Part shown: positions 32,679-46,246 of the stretch, in pieces
How the letters are laid out: each line of letters begins with the position of its first letter
How positions within the stretch are numbered: the stretch's first letter is position 1
Source: Cephalotus follicularis
Taxonomy: Eukaryota; Streptophyta; Magnoliopsida; Oxalidales; Cephalotaceae
Direction: 5' to 3'
DNA: 64,000 nt
Assembly (NCBI GenBank): GCA_001972305.1
Contig: BDDD01000560.1
Location: 332,730-396,729 of the forward strand
The notes under the pieces: generated by a model
Databases searched by the model: none
The model's input: only the letters and a program-made list of their open reading frames with translations
Told to the model about the DNA's origin: nothing
Program-made: the position numbers and the translations under genes

Positions 32679-34745
32679 TGTTAGAGAGAGTGTGACCCGT
32701 CAAGCCACTAGGTGGCTAGATGTACTTGTACTCTGTTCGTATTACATATAGTCTTGTTCTATTCATGTTACATTGTGCAAATTGTATTTATTGGCATAAC
32801 TGTATATGTTTTCTCACATAATTGAAGCATGACACTGCTTACATTTATGGTGCCCTGTCACATCAAAGGGATGGTTGTTGAGCCGAGGGCTATAAGAGCA
32901 ACTTCCTTATTCCCTGTGACTAAACTGTTCCAAGTCATAGGTTCACTTACTTTGGGAATTTGTGAACCGGATAGGCTTGCCGTATTGTGCTTGCTCTCGT
33001 GAATGGGAGGGTTGAGTATCTCATTGCCACTTGGGTTGAACCTGAAAGCTAATGTGGGGTGCATGCTGGGAGCATGTACACTGAACTTGACCCACCGTGG
33101 GAATTCTATTTGGATGGTCACATATCCTGTGTCAGTAGAGTTTCCCATCCGAGACAGTAGTGTATAGACTCTACGAGTCTAGCAAGTTCTGAATGGACTT
33201 GTCTGATCCTTAGACCTGAGCGGCTACTATACATTGCATAGAGACTGTATGACTTTGATTTCTGCCCTACCCAGTTCTTTCGTGGGACTGACAAACAGGT
33301 AGCTTTTGGGTCTTGCATGATTTATGTGAATGTCAGTGAGTGTGCAACAAGGAATAGTCACACCTGATGTGAGGGTGATTGGCACTATAGTATCTGTATT
33401 CATTGTGGACTTTGAAATACCTGGCTAGGTTATGGCGACCTGGAACCTAGGATTTCCGGAAAGGCTTGTCGATAGCCATAATGGTAAAATACGGATTTAT
33501 AGTTACCGACATATCTAGGGTTGACACGTATCCTTACCCTAGGCAGTGATCGGAGCCGAGGATGATGAGGGATTATAGTACACGGTAACTGTTGTCAGGA
33601 TAAAGTATCGGATATATCAGAAACAGACTTAATTGTTGAAATTAATCAAGGGATTAATTTACACACCTGGAATATGATAGTCATAAGTTCAGGGTCTTAA
33701 AAGTAGTCAAGGACTATTTATGGTAAGTTTACTGAAGAGCAAGGCGTCTTAGTAACACACCATCGTTACCGATTAATACCAGACTTTCGGATCCCGCCTC
33801 ACGAGTACATGTATCAGATACATATATCATCTTATTTTATAACATGTGATGGCACATGTTATATTGTGGTGTATTAGTGATGTTACGTGACTGATTAATT
33901 AACGTAATATACTAATATGATTTTTGTATTAATTAATAATTAGATTATTAATTTTCTTATCTCTTTTTAAGTAATAAATAATAATTGGATTATTATTTGT
34001 CTCTCTCCTCATAAGCTGCAACATGGATATCAACGTATTGGTTGTTAGACAACCCATATGGTAAGTGGCAGCTAAATAAATATAACACGTTAATAATATA
34101 TCATCTCTTATCCATTCCATATGTCATGATGACAAAATGGAAAAAGGATTTGCATTCAAATGGAATGAAATCCTGATAACACGTTTGGTTGTTATTATCA
34201 TCCTATTATTGGGGATCAAACTTTGGGGATACGTAGAGGGAAGTTAGAACGTGTTATGTGGAGAGTTGGTTTTTGGAACCTGGGCACTTTTTACATAGAG
34301 AGAGAGAACTTCTGTTTTTTGGTTCTTAGAGAACAAAAACAAAGAGATGAGAAAATATACCAAAACACATCACAACTTGATTTCTATAGGTGGTGTACTA
34401 CTTTCATTGAGCATTACATTCCTTATATTGACCCTAGTTTAGGATTAGAAATATAGGCTTTGGTTTGTTTGTTATTCTGCTGCTGTTCATTCCTGAGTGA
34501 AAGCTTGAAGTCTTAGAACAGATATTTGAAGGAAGGAGTTGGGTACTTGGTATAAACTCTATTTTTCTATGTATGTTTATATTGTTTATCTGGAGTGTTG
34601 ATTAGCGATACTAGGTTGTTTGTATTCGTTTATGGTGTTAGATCATGGACGTTCTTTGTTTTGAGCCACTTTAATGAAAATTAAAGTTGAACAGTCCATG
34701 CAACTAATGCCTAAAATGACTATAAACAAAGTTTTATTCTTTCAG
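32679..34745 (+). repeat. C1 3' LTR
   Basis: 2067 bp, starts TGTTAGAGAGAG and ends TTCTTTCA, followed by GACCA. Collinear with the 5' LTR. Confidence 0.93.
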
Positions 34746-34750
34746 ACCAA

Positions 34751-36802
34751 ACAAACAACAACCATAAAGGAACAAGCAGAGAAGAAGAATCCATTACCTG
34801 AACGGAAGGCTCCTTCCTTCTAGAGCTCCCTCAACACTGTAGGTCCTCCGTGAGATCCATGAACTTCAACGTCCAAGCTCCAATGCTTGAATATAACCTC
34901 TCCAAAGGAAGACTAGAAAGGTCTAACTTCCTAACACTCAAAACCTATTGTCCGAACTTACGATTACTTATTGTATAAGACTTTCCTTGGACTTTGACGA
35001 TTCCAAGAGGTCTAGAATGCAAGAAGAGTTTCAACTAAACTAGAGATCAAGACAGATAAAGAATAGTACATGATGTAACACTCCTCCACCTATAATGACC
35101 AAAAGAGGGGCGAGAGGAGATGAGTGTGTTTGAGAATTTCTCTTGAAGCTCTAAGCTTTCTCTCTTTTCTCCGTTTCACTAAAAATAAGAAAGAGCAACA
35201 GTGACCTTAAAGGAGAAGCACGTGCGCATATATATATGAGAATGGGGGTTGAGTATCTAACACTCAACCTCTCTTTTCATTTCCACCAACCCGTCAGACC
35301 TTGTCTGACGATTTCAGGAGTCCTACTCTCTTATGCGTACACGCCTCCAAGCATGCTTGCATTTAATGCACCAATCATCAAGCCTTCACTAGAAGACAAA
35401 ATTGAGTCCTCCAAAGACTTTTCATTTTGGGTTTTGCCCAATGTGAGTCTAACACACATTATATATTTGGCCCAATATGTGTCCAACACATATTTTATCC
35501 AATCACATATCCAATATGTCACAATAACAATACTCAGTCCAAAATAGAGTATTTTGACTATGATGTTGCTGTTAGCTAATCAAAATACTTTTTGATTGGT
35601 AATACCACCCTCTATCGACATATGCCTAGCATATGTCATTCTCACTAGTGATCAGGCGGGACCCTAAAGCTCAGTTTGTAATCTGGTTCAACGATTAATT
35701 CCTGGAATATCCCAGAGTTCCGGTACGACTAATCCATTGGTCGTAGACCACCCAAAAAAAGTCCTAGAAAAATATCTAATATTTTTCTTTTTTGTTCCGT
35801 GGAGTTAATCTCTAAATTAAATTCCACTGTGATCGTCCGAATTCCAATTAACCGATACTTTCTACTGTTGTCGGCGTATGTGCAGTGTTTCTCTCATCAT
35901 GCTTAGCTCCGATCATGGTCTAGGGTATGGATAAGTGTCACCCTATATGAAAGCTACGATAACTGTAAATCTGTTACCACATTGAGACAATCGGCGGACC
36001 TCCCCGGAAACCTAGTTTCCAGTCCACCGGTACCTGGCCAAGTTTTTCCATGTCTGCAATGGACACAGAAAATATAGAGCTGATCAGTCTACATATGGGT
36101 GTGATGATCCCTTATTGCGCACTCGCTCACACTAGCACGCAACTCCCACATTACCCAAAGACAAGCCGTTTGCCAACTCTCTGAGATGGGTAAGCACGAA
36201 ATCAAAGCCATGCAGTCACTACACAATGTCAAGCAGCCGTTCAGGTCTAAGGAGACAACGCAGGTAGTTTGCCTACTAGTCACCTAGTGACTATACACTA
36301 CTGACGCAGATAGGAATCCTATTAACACAGGTAGGACTATCCATATAGGTTTCCTATGGTGGGTCAAGTACAGTGAACAAGCTATAAGCATGCAACCCGT
36401 AATAGGCCCTTGGCTCTAGCCAAATGGTAATGAGATACTCCATCATACACTGTTGGGATGCGTGCCTAACTACAGCAAGTCTATCCGGTTTTATTATTGC
36501 CCAAAGATAGTGAACCAATGACTTAGAACATTTTTGTCAAAAGGGAGTAAGAGAGTCATTCTCACAGCCTTTATGGCATTACATCCAACCCTTTGCAAGA
36601 CATGGCGCCATGTGTGCTTACAGTTAATATGTAAGTTGAACTGAGACAATACATTTATTGGTTGGGATACTCACACACGACATGCCATAACAGAATAAAT
36701 TTGCACAACGTAACATTAAATGAATTCAAGATTGTATATATGCGGTGAATTACAATTACAATCAGCCACCTAGTGGCTTGCAGGGTCAACCTATACCTAA
36801 CA
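34751..36802 (-). repeat. C2 3' LTR, main piece
   Basis: Continuation of the C2 3' LTR right of C1, ending ACCTAACA where the polypurine tract begins on the minus strand. The short frames here lack domains. With the left piece the LTR is about 2.2 kb. Confidence 0.85.
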
Positions 36803-37500
36803 ATCTCTCACTTGGCCCAAAAGCCATGAAGACCTATACTTTAGTCGCATCGCACTCCGGTGACAATCTCCAACATTGCTCACAAGAACTTTGGTCAGTG
36901 GGTCTGCTATGTTTGCCTCTGAGGCAACCCTCTCTAATACAATGTCTCGTGTATCCACGATCTCCCTGATCAAATGATATCGCCGCTCAACATGCTTGGA
37001 TTTCTAGTGAGACCTTTGTTCCTTGGCTTGTCAAACAGCCCCATTAATGTTACAGTACACCACAACTGGACGACTAATGGTTGGAACTACACCCAGTTCA
37101 ACTATGAACTTTCTCATCCAAACAGCTTCCTTTGCGACATCCGAGGTTGCAATATATTCTGCCTCAGTGGTGGAGTCTGCAGTAGTCTACTGTTTTCCAC
37201 TTCTCCAACACACAGCACCGCCCTTTAGGATAAACACATATCCCGTAATGGACTTGTGATCATCTGGTTCACTTTCAAAACTAGAATCTGAATAGCCCTC
37301 CAGTTTCAATTCACTCTCTTTTCCGTAGATCAAGAAGGTATCCCAAGTCCGTCAAAGTACTTTAGAATCCGCTTAACTGCTTTCCATTGTCTTTCATCAG
37401 GATCAGACTGAAAACGACTTGCCAATCCTAGGGCCATATCAGGCCTAGTACATAGAATGGCGTACATGATCGACCCCATAGCCGAAGCATAAGGCTGTCA
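36803..37500 (-). pseudogene. C2 polypurine tract and RNase H
   Basis: Minus-strand reading from 37500 down shows copia RNase H pieces, GYSDSSFESE-like sequence near 37280 and the Thr-Glu-Ala-Glu motif near 37155, ending at CCAAGTGAGAGAT (36803-36818), the polypurine tract. Several frameshifts are present and no long frame survives. Confidence 0.75.
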
Positions 37501-38609
37501 ACTCATGCGTGTCCTCTCCTTCGGAGTTTGCGGTGCCATTAGCTTGGAGAAGTGGATTCCTTGACCAATGGGCAATAGGCCACATTTGGAATTCGCCATA
37601 CTAAATGGCTTCAACACTTTTCCGATGTACTGGCTTTGGGAGAGCCCAAGCAACCCATTATATCTTTCCCTGAAAATCTTTATACATAGTATATAGGATG
37701 CCTCTCCCAAATCCTTCATGAAAAAGTTCTTGGCTAACCGTACTTTTACGGACTATAACATACCTACATCATTCCCAATGAGTAGGATGTCATCCACATA
37801 AAGTACCAAGAAAGTGATACAGGAGTTTTCCTGTTTCCAATAGACACGTGGCTCATCTACGTTCTTGATGAAGCCAAAAGACTTTACGGCCTCGTCAAAA
37901 TGGATGTTCCAGCTACGAGATGCTTGCTTAAGGCCATAGATTGACCTTTGGAGTTTGCACACCATGTGCGGAGACTCCTTGGATGTGAACCCCTCGGGTT
38001 GGGACATATAAATGTCCTCTTGAAGACGCTCATTCAAAAATGCAGTCTTAACGTCCATTTGCCATATCTCATAATCATAATGAGCGACAATAGCAAGCAA
38101 AATCAGAATGGATTCGAGCATCGTTACTGGTGAGAAAGTCTCGATATAGTCGACGCCATGTCTTTGTCTATACCCTTTCGCAACCAATCGCGCTTTATAT
38201 GCCTCGATATTTCCATCAGAGCCAATCTTCTTCTTGAAGATCCATTTGCAACCAATAGGCACTATGCCTTCAGGTGCAGGGACCACGTTCCACACTTGGT
38301 TGGCATACATGGAATCCATCTCGGATTGCATGGCCTCTAGCCATGCCTCCGAGTAGCACCTTGCACTGCCTCTTGATAGCTGATAGGCTTGTCATCCTCG
38401 ATGACGTTGGGTTCCTCAGTCCCTTCCATGAGAAAATCATATTTCTTGGGCGCTCTGGCAACCCTGCCTAATCTCCTCACCATAGGAGTGCCTAACTGAG
38501 ATCTAATCTTAGCTTGAGGTCTAACCTCAACAGTGTCTCTAGAGGTACCAACCTCTAATTCCTCATCGTCTTGTGGTTCTTCACCCAATGGTAACTCCTG
38601 GAGTCCCAC
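37498..38609 (-). pseudogene. C2 reverse transcriptase
   Basis: From 38609 down: the integrase-RT linker, then a well kept frame (38331-37753) with CKWIFKKKIGSDGNIEAYKA, IWQMDVKTAFLNERLQ, YGLKQASRSWN and YVDDILLIGNDVGML. A break near 37740 separates the next block (37719-37498), MKDLGEASYILCIKIF with LSQSQYIGKVLK. A further shift near 38340 separates the linker. The catalytic YVDD is intact. Confidence 0.88.
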
Positions 38610-39490
38610 CCGCTCCCACTGCTCCCTTGGAGCAAGAATTCCTTCTCAAGAAATTGATCATTGTGCGAAACAATAACCTTTTGTTCACTGGGAAGGTAGA
38701 AGTAATATCCCCGAGTGTCTTTGGGATACCCCACAAAACTGCAACGGTCTGACCGGGCCTCCATCTTAGAAGGATCTAACCTTCTCACATGTGCTGGACA
38801 ACCCCATACCCTCAGATGGCCAAGGGTTGGTTTCCTCCCTTTCCATACCTCGTATGGAGTGGAGGGGACGAATTTAGAGGGAATCCGGTTGAGGATATGC
38901 GCTACCGCTTCCAGCGCATAACCCCATAAGGAGGTAGGAAGATTAGTGTAAGACATCATGGATCGAACCATGTCCATCAAGGTTCGATTCCTCATTTCGG
39001 ACACACCATTATGCCGTGGTGTTCCGGGAGGTGTCCATTGAGAGATAATTCCATTATCTCTAAGATAATGTTGGAATTCCGCAGACAGGAATTCGCCACC
39101 TCGATACGACCAGAGTGCTTTAATAGGCTTACCTATTTGCTTCTCTACTTTGTGTCTATATTCCTTGAACCTATCAAAAGAATCAGACTTGTGTTTCATT
39201 AGAAACACGTACCCAAACCATGACAAGTCATCGGTAAAGGTGATGAAGTAGGGAAATCCTCCACGTGCACTGACTGACATGGGTCCACACACGTCAGTGT
39301 TAACAAGACCTATTATGTCCACTGCCCTTTCTCCTTGACTAGAGAAGGGAGAGTTGGTCATCTTACCTAGTAAGCAAGATTCACAAGTTGGAAAGGACTC
39401 TAAGTCCTGGATATCTAACAGTCCATTTTTAATCAACTGTGAAAGCCTAGCCACGCTAGGATGACTTCATCTACAATGCCAAATAAAGGA
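38555..39490 (-). pseudogene. C2 integrase
   Basis: A frame of about 300 codons (39454-38555) with FPTCESCLLGKMTNSPF of the zinc module, the core NTDVCGPMSV, FTDDLSWFGYVF and HNGVSEMRNRTL, and the tail RVWGCPAHVRRLDPSK and GYPKDTRGYYFY. The upstream His pair is degraded by a stop near 39470. The last residues diverge at PNVIEDDKPISYQE in the other frame. Confidence 0.9.
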
Positions 39491-39849
39491 TTGATTAATG
39501 TCATTTATCTCTCAAGGTCTTTCAGAAGTGCCTTGCTCTATAGCTAATGCTATAGTTTGATTTGTATCTAAGACATAGATTCCATTATCTAGATGCCCAG
39601 GTCTAACTGAGACTTTACTAGAAGATAAAAGCGTAAAACCAGATGCATTAAATAAGAGCTACAAGCCCATAGAATATACATATGAAACGCTAATAATGTT
39701 TCTTACAATCTTCTTAACATAGAAACATGGATCAAGACTCATTACAAAACCACTAGGTAGATACACAACAAAAACTCCTACGAATTCGGCGAATATTCTA
39801 GATCCATCGCCTAATCGCTTTTCATTGCATTTCCATCCCCAAGCACCCT

Positions 39850-40014
39850 AGCTTCTCTTAGACCCTGCAAAGAGTTACAAATATTAGTACCACAACCAAT
39901 GTCTAACTCCCAAGTAGAACTAACATTGTGTGCTAGGTAGAGTTCAATCATGAAGGTACATGATCCAGAGGCACCCCTAGAAACGGAAGCAAGATACTCC
40001 TTGCATTCTCTCTT
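39850..40014 (-). pseudogene. C2 protease active-site region
   Basis: The frame reads CKEYLAS, then WELDIGCGTN in place of the usual WVLDTGYGTN, then LQGLREARVLGDG. The catalytic DTG has become DIG by one base, which would inactivate an aspartic protease. Between 39491 and 39849 only decayed protease-integrase linker is seen. Confidence 0.75.
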
Positions 40015-40839
40015 CTAGTAACCTCGCTTCCTACAATGGAAGCTGGCTTTCTCCTTAGTAAGCTTTTTCATCCGATCCCTACTTTCATCATCCCTAGTCG
40101 TTCTTAGCGGCTTAGCTTCTCTTAGAAGCATCTTTTTTCCTTTCTTCTTCATGGGGGTCTTGCCCTTAGAAGTGGATCCCCTAGATCCTCCTCTCTTAGA
40201 GGATGTTCCCCAAGAATTGGGAATGAGCATAACATCGGTCTTGGACCTTCCATGGTCAATGTCCGATTCCACAGTTTGGAGCATCTCCACGAGCTCTTGT
40301 AAAGAACAATCCACTTTATGCATGTGGAAGTTTGATGGGGAGAGAAGAGAGCATGAGATCAATGTAGTAGTCATTGTCCATGTCAAGGCCCAATTGAGAT
40401 AGCTGCTCAATCAAGTCAATCATCCTTAGTCCATGCTGATGGACTAAGGATCCTTCTTGCATCTTTATCCAGAAGAGACAGCGAGAGAGATTAAACCTGG
40501 CGGTCCTAGACCGGCCCCATACAACTCCTTGAGTCATAAGAGTATGGCACCCAAGGTCTCTAGCTTTTTATGTTGTCTTTGTAGTTCTGGCACCATGCCA
40601 ACAATAGCTAGACAATGAACTTACTCGTTGTCCTCCCACCATTTGGCCACTTTGACCTTATGCTCATCAGTAGGGTTTGCACCTAGTGTCGACGGGGCCT
40701 CAGTCATCACATGAGCAATCTTATTGGTCGTGAGGATCAAGCGCAAATTGCGCTCCCAGTCCAAGAAGTTCAGCCCCTCAAGCTTATTTATCTCCAAGAC
40801 ACTGGTTATAGCGGCGTTGATAGACATGATTATATTCAA
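40015..40839 (-). pseudogene. C2 gag
   Basis: Starts MSINAAITSVLEINKLEGL at 40827, or 12 bases upstream at the first ATG. It has the copia gag signature FLDWERNLRLIL and KVAKWWEDNE, then a TAA at 40621. Later pieces are in other frames: HQHGLRMIDLIEQLSQLGLD (40410-40316 region) and a Lys-rich linker (40410-40015) that ends SFHCRKRGY, a damaged zinc knuckle with its first Cys and His lost. Confidence 0.82.
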
Positions 40840-42221
40840 CTAACAACCTATAATGAAACAAAAGAGGAAATATCAGCAGATTATTCAACATGTTTTAATG
40901 TTACAACCATAACACTTGGTCTTTAGTGTATATGACCCCTCCCACTATTCTAATCGTATTAGCCTCCTAGTGGGGATCAGAATCTATCCTGGATATCGTC
41001 GCCCCTGCCACGGGATGTTGACCACAATATCCAAGATAGGTAGGTATACCAATTTGCATCGGGATCTAACCCTACCATGCAAGATTCGATACTACATTGG
41101 GCCTCCCGGCTCAAGTGTTCTCACCGATGGTCATCACGAATCACAAGATCCCGGTATAAGTCAAACCCACAACCCTCAAAAAAATTTATTAGTCTTAAGA
41201 CACCTACACGTGTTCATGTCCAAGTGCCAAGACATAACAATTTCCTTTCAGGAACTTGTACTGGAGCTGAATAGGTATGGGCATAGTGTATACCTCAGAC
41301 ACAGTATGAGCTGCATACAGTATACCCACCCCATTCTGCAAGAATTATGGAAGGCCAACGACGGGTTCACTTACTTCTGTACCCACCGCTTATGGACTTA
41401 TTATTTCACCAGTTGGAGGAATTTAAGGTCTCACAAATTTTTATACATTTAACCAAGCTGTTTATAAAATGTAATTTTATCTTCCAATCCAATTGATTAT
41501 GGCTAAGCATGCATAGACGTAAATGAAAAATACATCCATCTCATGCATCCTATGTCCTACATAAAAGAAAGTGGCCTGACTTGGACTTATGCTATAAGTG
41601 ATCAACGAGCCAAGTGTGACCACTGGGTCTTCAATGAGAGCTATTTAAACTACTTTATTACAAATGCATCCATGCATTCATGGCTTTCACTTGGTCTTGT
41701 AGTCTCCTTTCCAAGCTCCGAGCAACCTCTCATTCTATGTCCTCTACATCTACGTCTTTCATTACATCTAATATAATAGAGAAGAGAATACAATTTGAGG
41801 GAGAAGGAAATTCTGTCCTAGAGAGAATAAAGAGCTAAGGAGATTATCGGTGCACGTAGGAACCTTATTACAAACCAATAGAATCCCATTAAATAAAGAA
41901 AATAAATAACCATCCATAAAAGGAACCAAAAATTTAGGTCTAGTCCCAAGTCTACCATCATGAATTCAATGAAATACATATAATATATAACACTTGAATG
42001 AACAATATCTAATGTAAGCTCCTACTAAATTTCTAAAATTTAGTGTTCCTATAATAGTTCTAAACGATATAATATAATGGTCTGACCATGAAATTTGAGA
42101 GAAAACATTCGTCGACAGACCTTAGACGACGTTGGCAGAGCTCTAAGGTCACGGTCAGACCACCCAGCGCATGGTCAGAGGAGCTCTAAACTCACAAGCA
42201 GACTACATAGCGCGAGGTCAG
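40840..42221 (-). other. C2 leader, gag-proximal part
   Basis: Untranslated leader between gag and the C3 insertion. Short frames, such as the one at 40916-41452 on the plus strand, show no known domain. From about 42110 to 42221 it enters a tandem-like array with GGTCAGAGGAGCTCTAA words, in which C3 inserted. Confidence 0.6.
42110..42221. repeat. C2 leader tandem array, left part
   Basis: Repeats of a roughly 45-bp unit containing GGTCAGAG(G/C)A(G/A)CTCTAA and GCAGACTA(C/G). The array continues at 57878-58165 on the other side of C3. Confidence 0.75.
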
Positions 42222-44454
42222 TGATGGAAAAGGTAAAACATTCCCTCAAGGTGAACCGGACCAAAGGGTGGTTAGAAATGATAACAAAACTTTTTGTCAA
42301 TAGCAGCGGAAATTAAAACAACTATAATCACCAGAAACACAGGTCCAATACAGGGAGTACACACGCTAAGGAACACCACATCATTACATAAATGAAATGG
42401 CATCACAAGAACAACAAATACGATACACAAACAAGGCAACATAAAGAAGAACATGGAGACATACCAACGGTGATGGCTCCTTCATTCTTTGCCGCTACAA
42501 GCTTAAGTAGATTCCCTTTGAAACTTCAAGTTCCTCTAAGTCACCACGTTTCAAAATACCAGAAGCTATTGACCCGAAAACCAGCAACTCCAACCCTGCA
42601 AGGAATAAAAACAGTCACTGTTTCTCTCTCTCTCTCACACAATGCTTACAAAGAGAAGATTGAAATTGACAAGTGTTGTTAATAACAATCCACCCTAGGC
42701 TAGCTTCAAAATGGTGAAGAAATCTCAGAAGGGAATTGCAGTGAGTTCTATAAAAATGTTCCACACCCACTACAGGTTCCAAACCTGTTTTTATCTCAGC
42801 CTCGTTTCTTTCTCTCTTTCACTATTTCCACTACACCACTCATGCACATTTTCTGGATCATGGTGCTCACTCTAAGGAAGCATGTATCCATGATCCAAAA
42901 ACGTGCTCCCATCATCCACAGATAGGATAAAAATGCTGTGAGTGGGAGAGAGAATCACGCACGCATTGCACGCCTACAGCAAGCACCCATGTTGTCGTTC
43001 TAAGCGTCGACGCTTTTCCAAAAGTGCTAACGCTTAGACGGGCTAGGCTTCGACGTCTTTCCATAAGACATCGACGCATAAACTTGGCTAAGCGTCGACG
43101 CTTTTCCACAAGGCGTAGACGCTTTTGAGGCTGGTCAAGTGAATTGAGTTTAACTCTTATTTAAATGAGTCCAACTCATTTTAGAGACTCCACATATCCC
43201 TTCGAATATTGATTAAGTAAGATCAAGAAAATGTGTTTCCACAAATTGCAAAATCCAGCTAACCGATATTTGATTTTATAAAATTTCACCAAGACTTAAT
43301 ATGTCCAACATATTTATGAACTAATCATTATCGGGAAGGGACCCTATAAAATCTTGGTTAGAATCGGTGGTGTTCATAAATTACCGAAATACCTCTAGGG
43401 TTTGGTTAAGCCATTCTAAATAGTCCTAGACCTATTTAAATGCTTCTGAACTAATATCCAATATTATCCGTATGAAAAATTAATCTTATTAATTTCTCAT
43501 AATTTATTACACACCAAAGTAACACAAGACTTTCTAAGTTGTCGGTTTGTGTGTACTATAATCCCTCGTCATACTTGGCCTTGCTTGAGGTCTAGGGTAA
43601 GGATAAGTGTCAACCCTAGATAATAACTCAATGTCTAAAAAATCTGATCATTACTAGGACCTTTGGTAAACTCTCCGGAAATCTAAGTTCCATTCCACCT
43701 CAACCTTGGCTAAGGATTTCATAAGTCCACAGTATAATCAGAGCAGAATAGGGTCGATCACCTTCTTTCAAGTGTGACAATCCCATATTGCGCACTCGCT
43801 TATATTCGTATAAATTCTATCGTAACCAAAGACCACTTGATTGCCAGCCCTGCGCAAGAACTGGGTGAGGTGGAGATCAAAGTATAACCGTGTCCATACA
43901 ATATAGAGCAGTCGCTTAGGTCTAAGGATTAGATGAGTTCGAAAGACTCGCTAAGTGATTAACACTTATACACAACCGCACAAGTAGGAGTCACTACTGA
44001 CACGAGAATAGCGACTATTCAAATAGTGTCTCCTACACGGGTCCAGTTCAGTGTACACGTTGCCAGTGCGCCTCCCGTATTTGCCCTAGTGTCCCAACAC
44101 AGATGGTAGTTAGAGAATCCATCCTCCAATTCCAAAAGTAGGCAACATACGCGCAAGTCTATCCAATTCACTAATGCCCACAAAGTGAACCTATGACTTG
44201 GAACTAATTTGACATAAGGAATAAGGTAGCCAATCTCACTTCCTCCATGCTTGGCATCCAACCTTATGTCAGGGCACCACATGTGTAAGTAGGAAAAAAA
44301 AACTAATTCAATTATGTGATAAAACACAAGTGATATTGCCATAAATAATATACACAAAGTACGTGTCATATATTAGGAATAAGATTGTTTATATACATAG
44401 ATAGATACAATAGGAAAGCTCATCCAATGGATTTTCGGGTCATCCTATCTAACA
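42222..44454 (-). repeat. C3 3' LTR
   Basis: 2233 bp, from TGATGGAAAAGG to CTATCTAACA on the plus strand, collinear with the 5' LTR at 55664-57872. It contains a six-site GTCGAC-type array at 43006-43120. Confidence 0.93.
43004..43122. repeat. GTCGAC-type array in the C3 3' LTR
   Basis: Cores GTCGAC 43006, GCTAAC 43026, TTCGAC 43049, ATCGAC 43070, GTCGAC 43094 and GTAGAC 43115. Spacings 20, 23, 21, 24, 21. Two sites have the full AAGCGTCGACGCTT palindrome. Confidence 0.85.
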
Positions 44455-45842
44455 ATCTCCCACTTGACCCTCAAGTCATGAACTCCTATAGCCTATACTC
44501 ATTGTCCCTCGATGAAACTCCAAAGCCTTGGTGCTTATTGCCTTGGTCAGTGGATCTGCTGTGTTCTTCTCTGAGGAGACCCTCTCAAGTTGAATATCTC
44601 CCCTACCAATAATCTCTCGGATCAAATGATAGCGCCGCTCGATGTGTTTGGATCACGGATGAGACCGTGGTTCCTTGGCTTGTGCTAAAGCCCTATTATT
44701 GTCACAGTATATAACAACCGGACTTCTAATGGTAGGAGCTACTCCAAGTTCAATAATGAACTTGCGCATCCATACACCCTCCTTGGCGGCATTTGAGGCT
44801 GCTATGTACTCGGCTTCTGTCGTGGAATCCACTATCGTCCCTTGCTTTGAGCTCCGCCAGCTCATAGTACCTCCATTATAAACAAAGACATATCTAGAGA
44901 TAGATTTGTGATCATCAGGATCACTATCAAAACTGGAGTCTATATAGCCCTCCAATTTAAATTCACTATCCTTTCCGTAGATCAAGAGGATATCCTGAGT
45001 CCTTCTAAGGTACTTCAGGATTCCCTTGACCCCTTTCCAATGCTTCGAAATGGGATCAGACTGAAAACGGCTTGCCATTCCTGAGGCATGCGCGACATAA
45101 GGCCTAGTGCATAAAATGACATACATGATCGACCCTAATACTGATGCATAAGGTATCCAACTCATGCTTGCTCTCTCTTCAGAAGTCTGTGGAGACATCT
45201 TTCGAGAAAGATGAATTCCTTCACCTATTGGCAGTAGGCCTCTCTTGGAATTCTCCATTCTAAACCTTTTCAGCACTTTGCTGATGTACTGGCTTTGGGA
45301 AAGCCCAAGCAACGTATTGGATCTATCCTTGAAGTTCCTAATACCCAGTATATAGGTGGCTTCTCCCAAATCTTTCATGGAAAAGTTCTTAGTCAGCCAT
45401 GTCTTTGCAGACTGCAACATTCCTACATCATCCCCAATGAGTAGGATGTCATCTACATATTGCACTAAGAAAATGATATTAGGTCCCTCTTGCTTTCGAT
45501 AAACACAGGGCTCATCTACATTTTTAATGAAGTCAAAAGCTCTGATTGCTTCATCAAAACGTAGATTCCAGCTACGTGATGCTTGCTTTAGTCCATAAAT
45601 GGACCGTTCGAGCTTACACACCATATGTGGATGCTCGGTAGATGTCAACCCCTCGGGTTGGGACATATAAATGTCCTCTTAAAGACGTCCTTTGAAGAAT
45701 GTCGTCTTGACATCCGTTTACCATATCTCATATTCATAATGAGCGGCAATCGCAAGCAAAATCCGAATGGATTTTGGCACGGTGACAGGTGAGAAAGTCT
45801 CAGTATAGTCGACTCCATGTCACTGCCAATACCCTTTCGCAA
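44455..45842 (-). pseudogene. C3 reverse transcriptase C-terminal part and RNase H
   Basis: A 337-codon frame (45666-44653) runs from MSQPEGLTSTEHPHMVCKLE through YGLKQASRSWN, the catalytic VQYVDDILLIGDDVGML, MKDLGEATYILGI and the RNase H with GYIDSSFDSDPDDH, STTEAEYIAASNAAKE and VIYCDNNRALAQAKE. A stop at 44653 is followed by the normal RNase H end in the same frame. Upstream, a break at about 45680 separates the part at 45842-45680. The polypurine tract CAAGTGGGAGAT precedes the LTR. Confidence 0.92.
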
Positions 45843-46246
45843 CTAATCGAGCTTTATATGACTCAATTTTTCCTTCTGCATTTTTCTTCTTCTTGAAGAT
45901 CCATTTGCAGCCAATAGGCACTTTGCGTTCGGGTGCTTCAACCAAATTCCAAACCTGGTTGGAGTACATGGAATCCATTTCAGATTTCATGTCTCCTAGC
46001 CATGCCTCAGATTCAGTGCCTTGCACTGCCTCCTGATAGCTGGTAGGCTCGTCATCTTCAACAATGTTGGCCTCATCAGTACCATCAATGAGGAAACCAT
46101 ACCTCTGGGGTGCTAATGGGATCCGGCCTGATCTCCTCAAAGGAGCTTTGCCCAACTGAGATCCATTCTCAGCTTGAGATCCAATCTAAACTGTGTCTAT
46201 TGAAGGTCCAACCCCCAACTCCTCGATTTCTTGCATGGTTTCTACC
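45820..46246 (-). pseudogene. C3 RT N-terminal part and integrase-RT linker
   Basis: The frame 46155-45820 has LRRSGRIPLAPQRYGF, DDEPTSYQEAVQG and CKWIFKKKKNAEGK, the linker and first RT block of this copia group. It is cut off by insertion F at 46246. The linker continues right of F at 51783. Confidence 0.85.

Larger units (their letters stand above)
22936..34745 (+). mobile_element. Copia element C1, full length with solo LTR T2 in gag
   Basis: The 11.8-kb element has both LTRs (22936-24997 and 32679-34745), an initiator tRNA-Met type primer site, gag, protease, integrase, RT, RNase H and a polypurine tract, with perfect target duplications GACCA (22931-22935 and 34746-34750). T2 adds about 2.2 kb. 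The LTRs differ at about 13 of the first 205 positions by eye. Coding regions carry frameshifts and stops. The order protease-integrase-RT-RNase H is that of Ty1/copia. Confidence 0.93.

Noticed and set aside
40916..41452. 178-codon plus-strand frame in the C2 leader
   Set aside because: Opposite to the element, no recognisable motif, and located in an untranslated leader; likely a chance frame.
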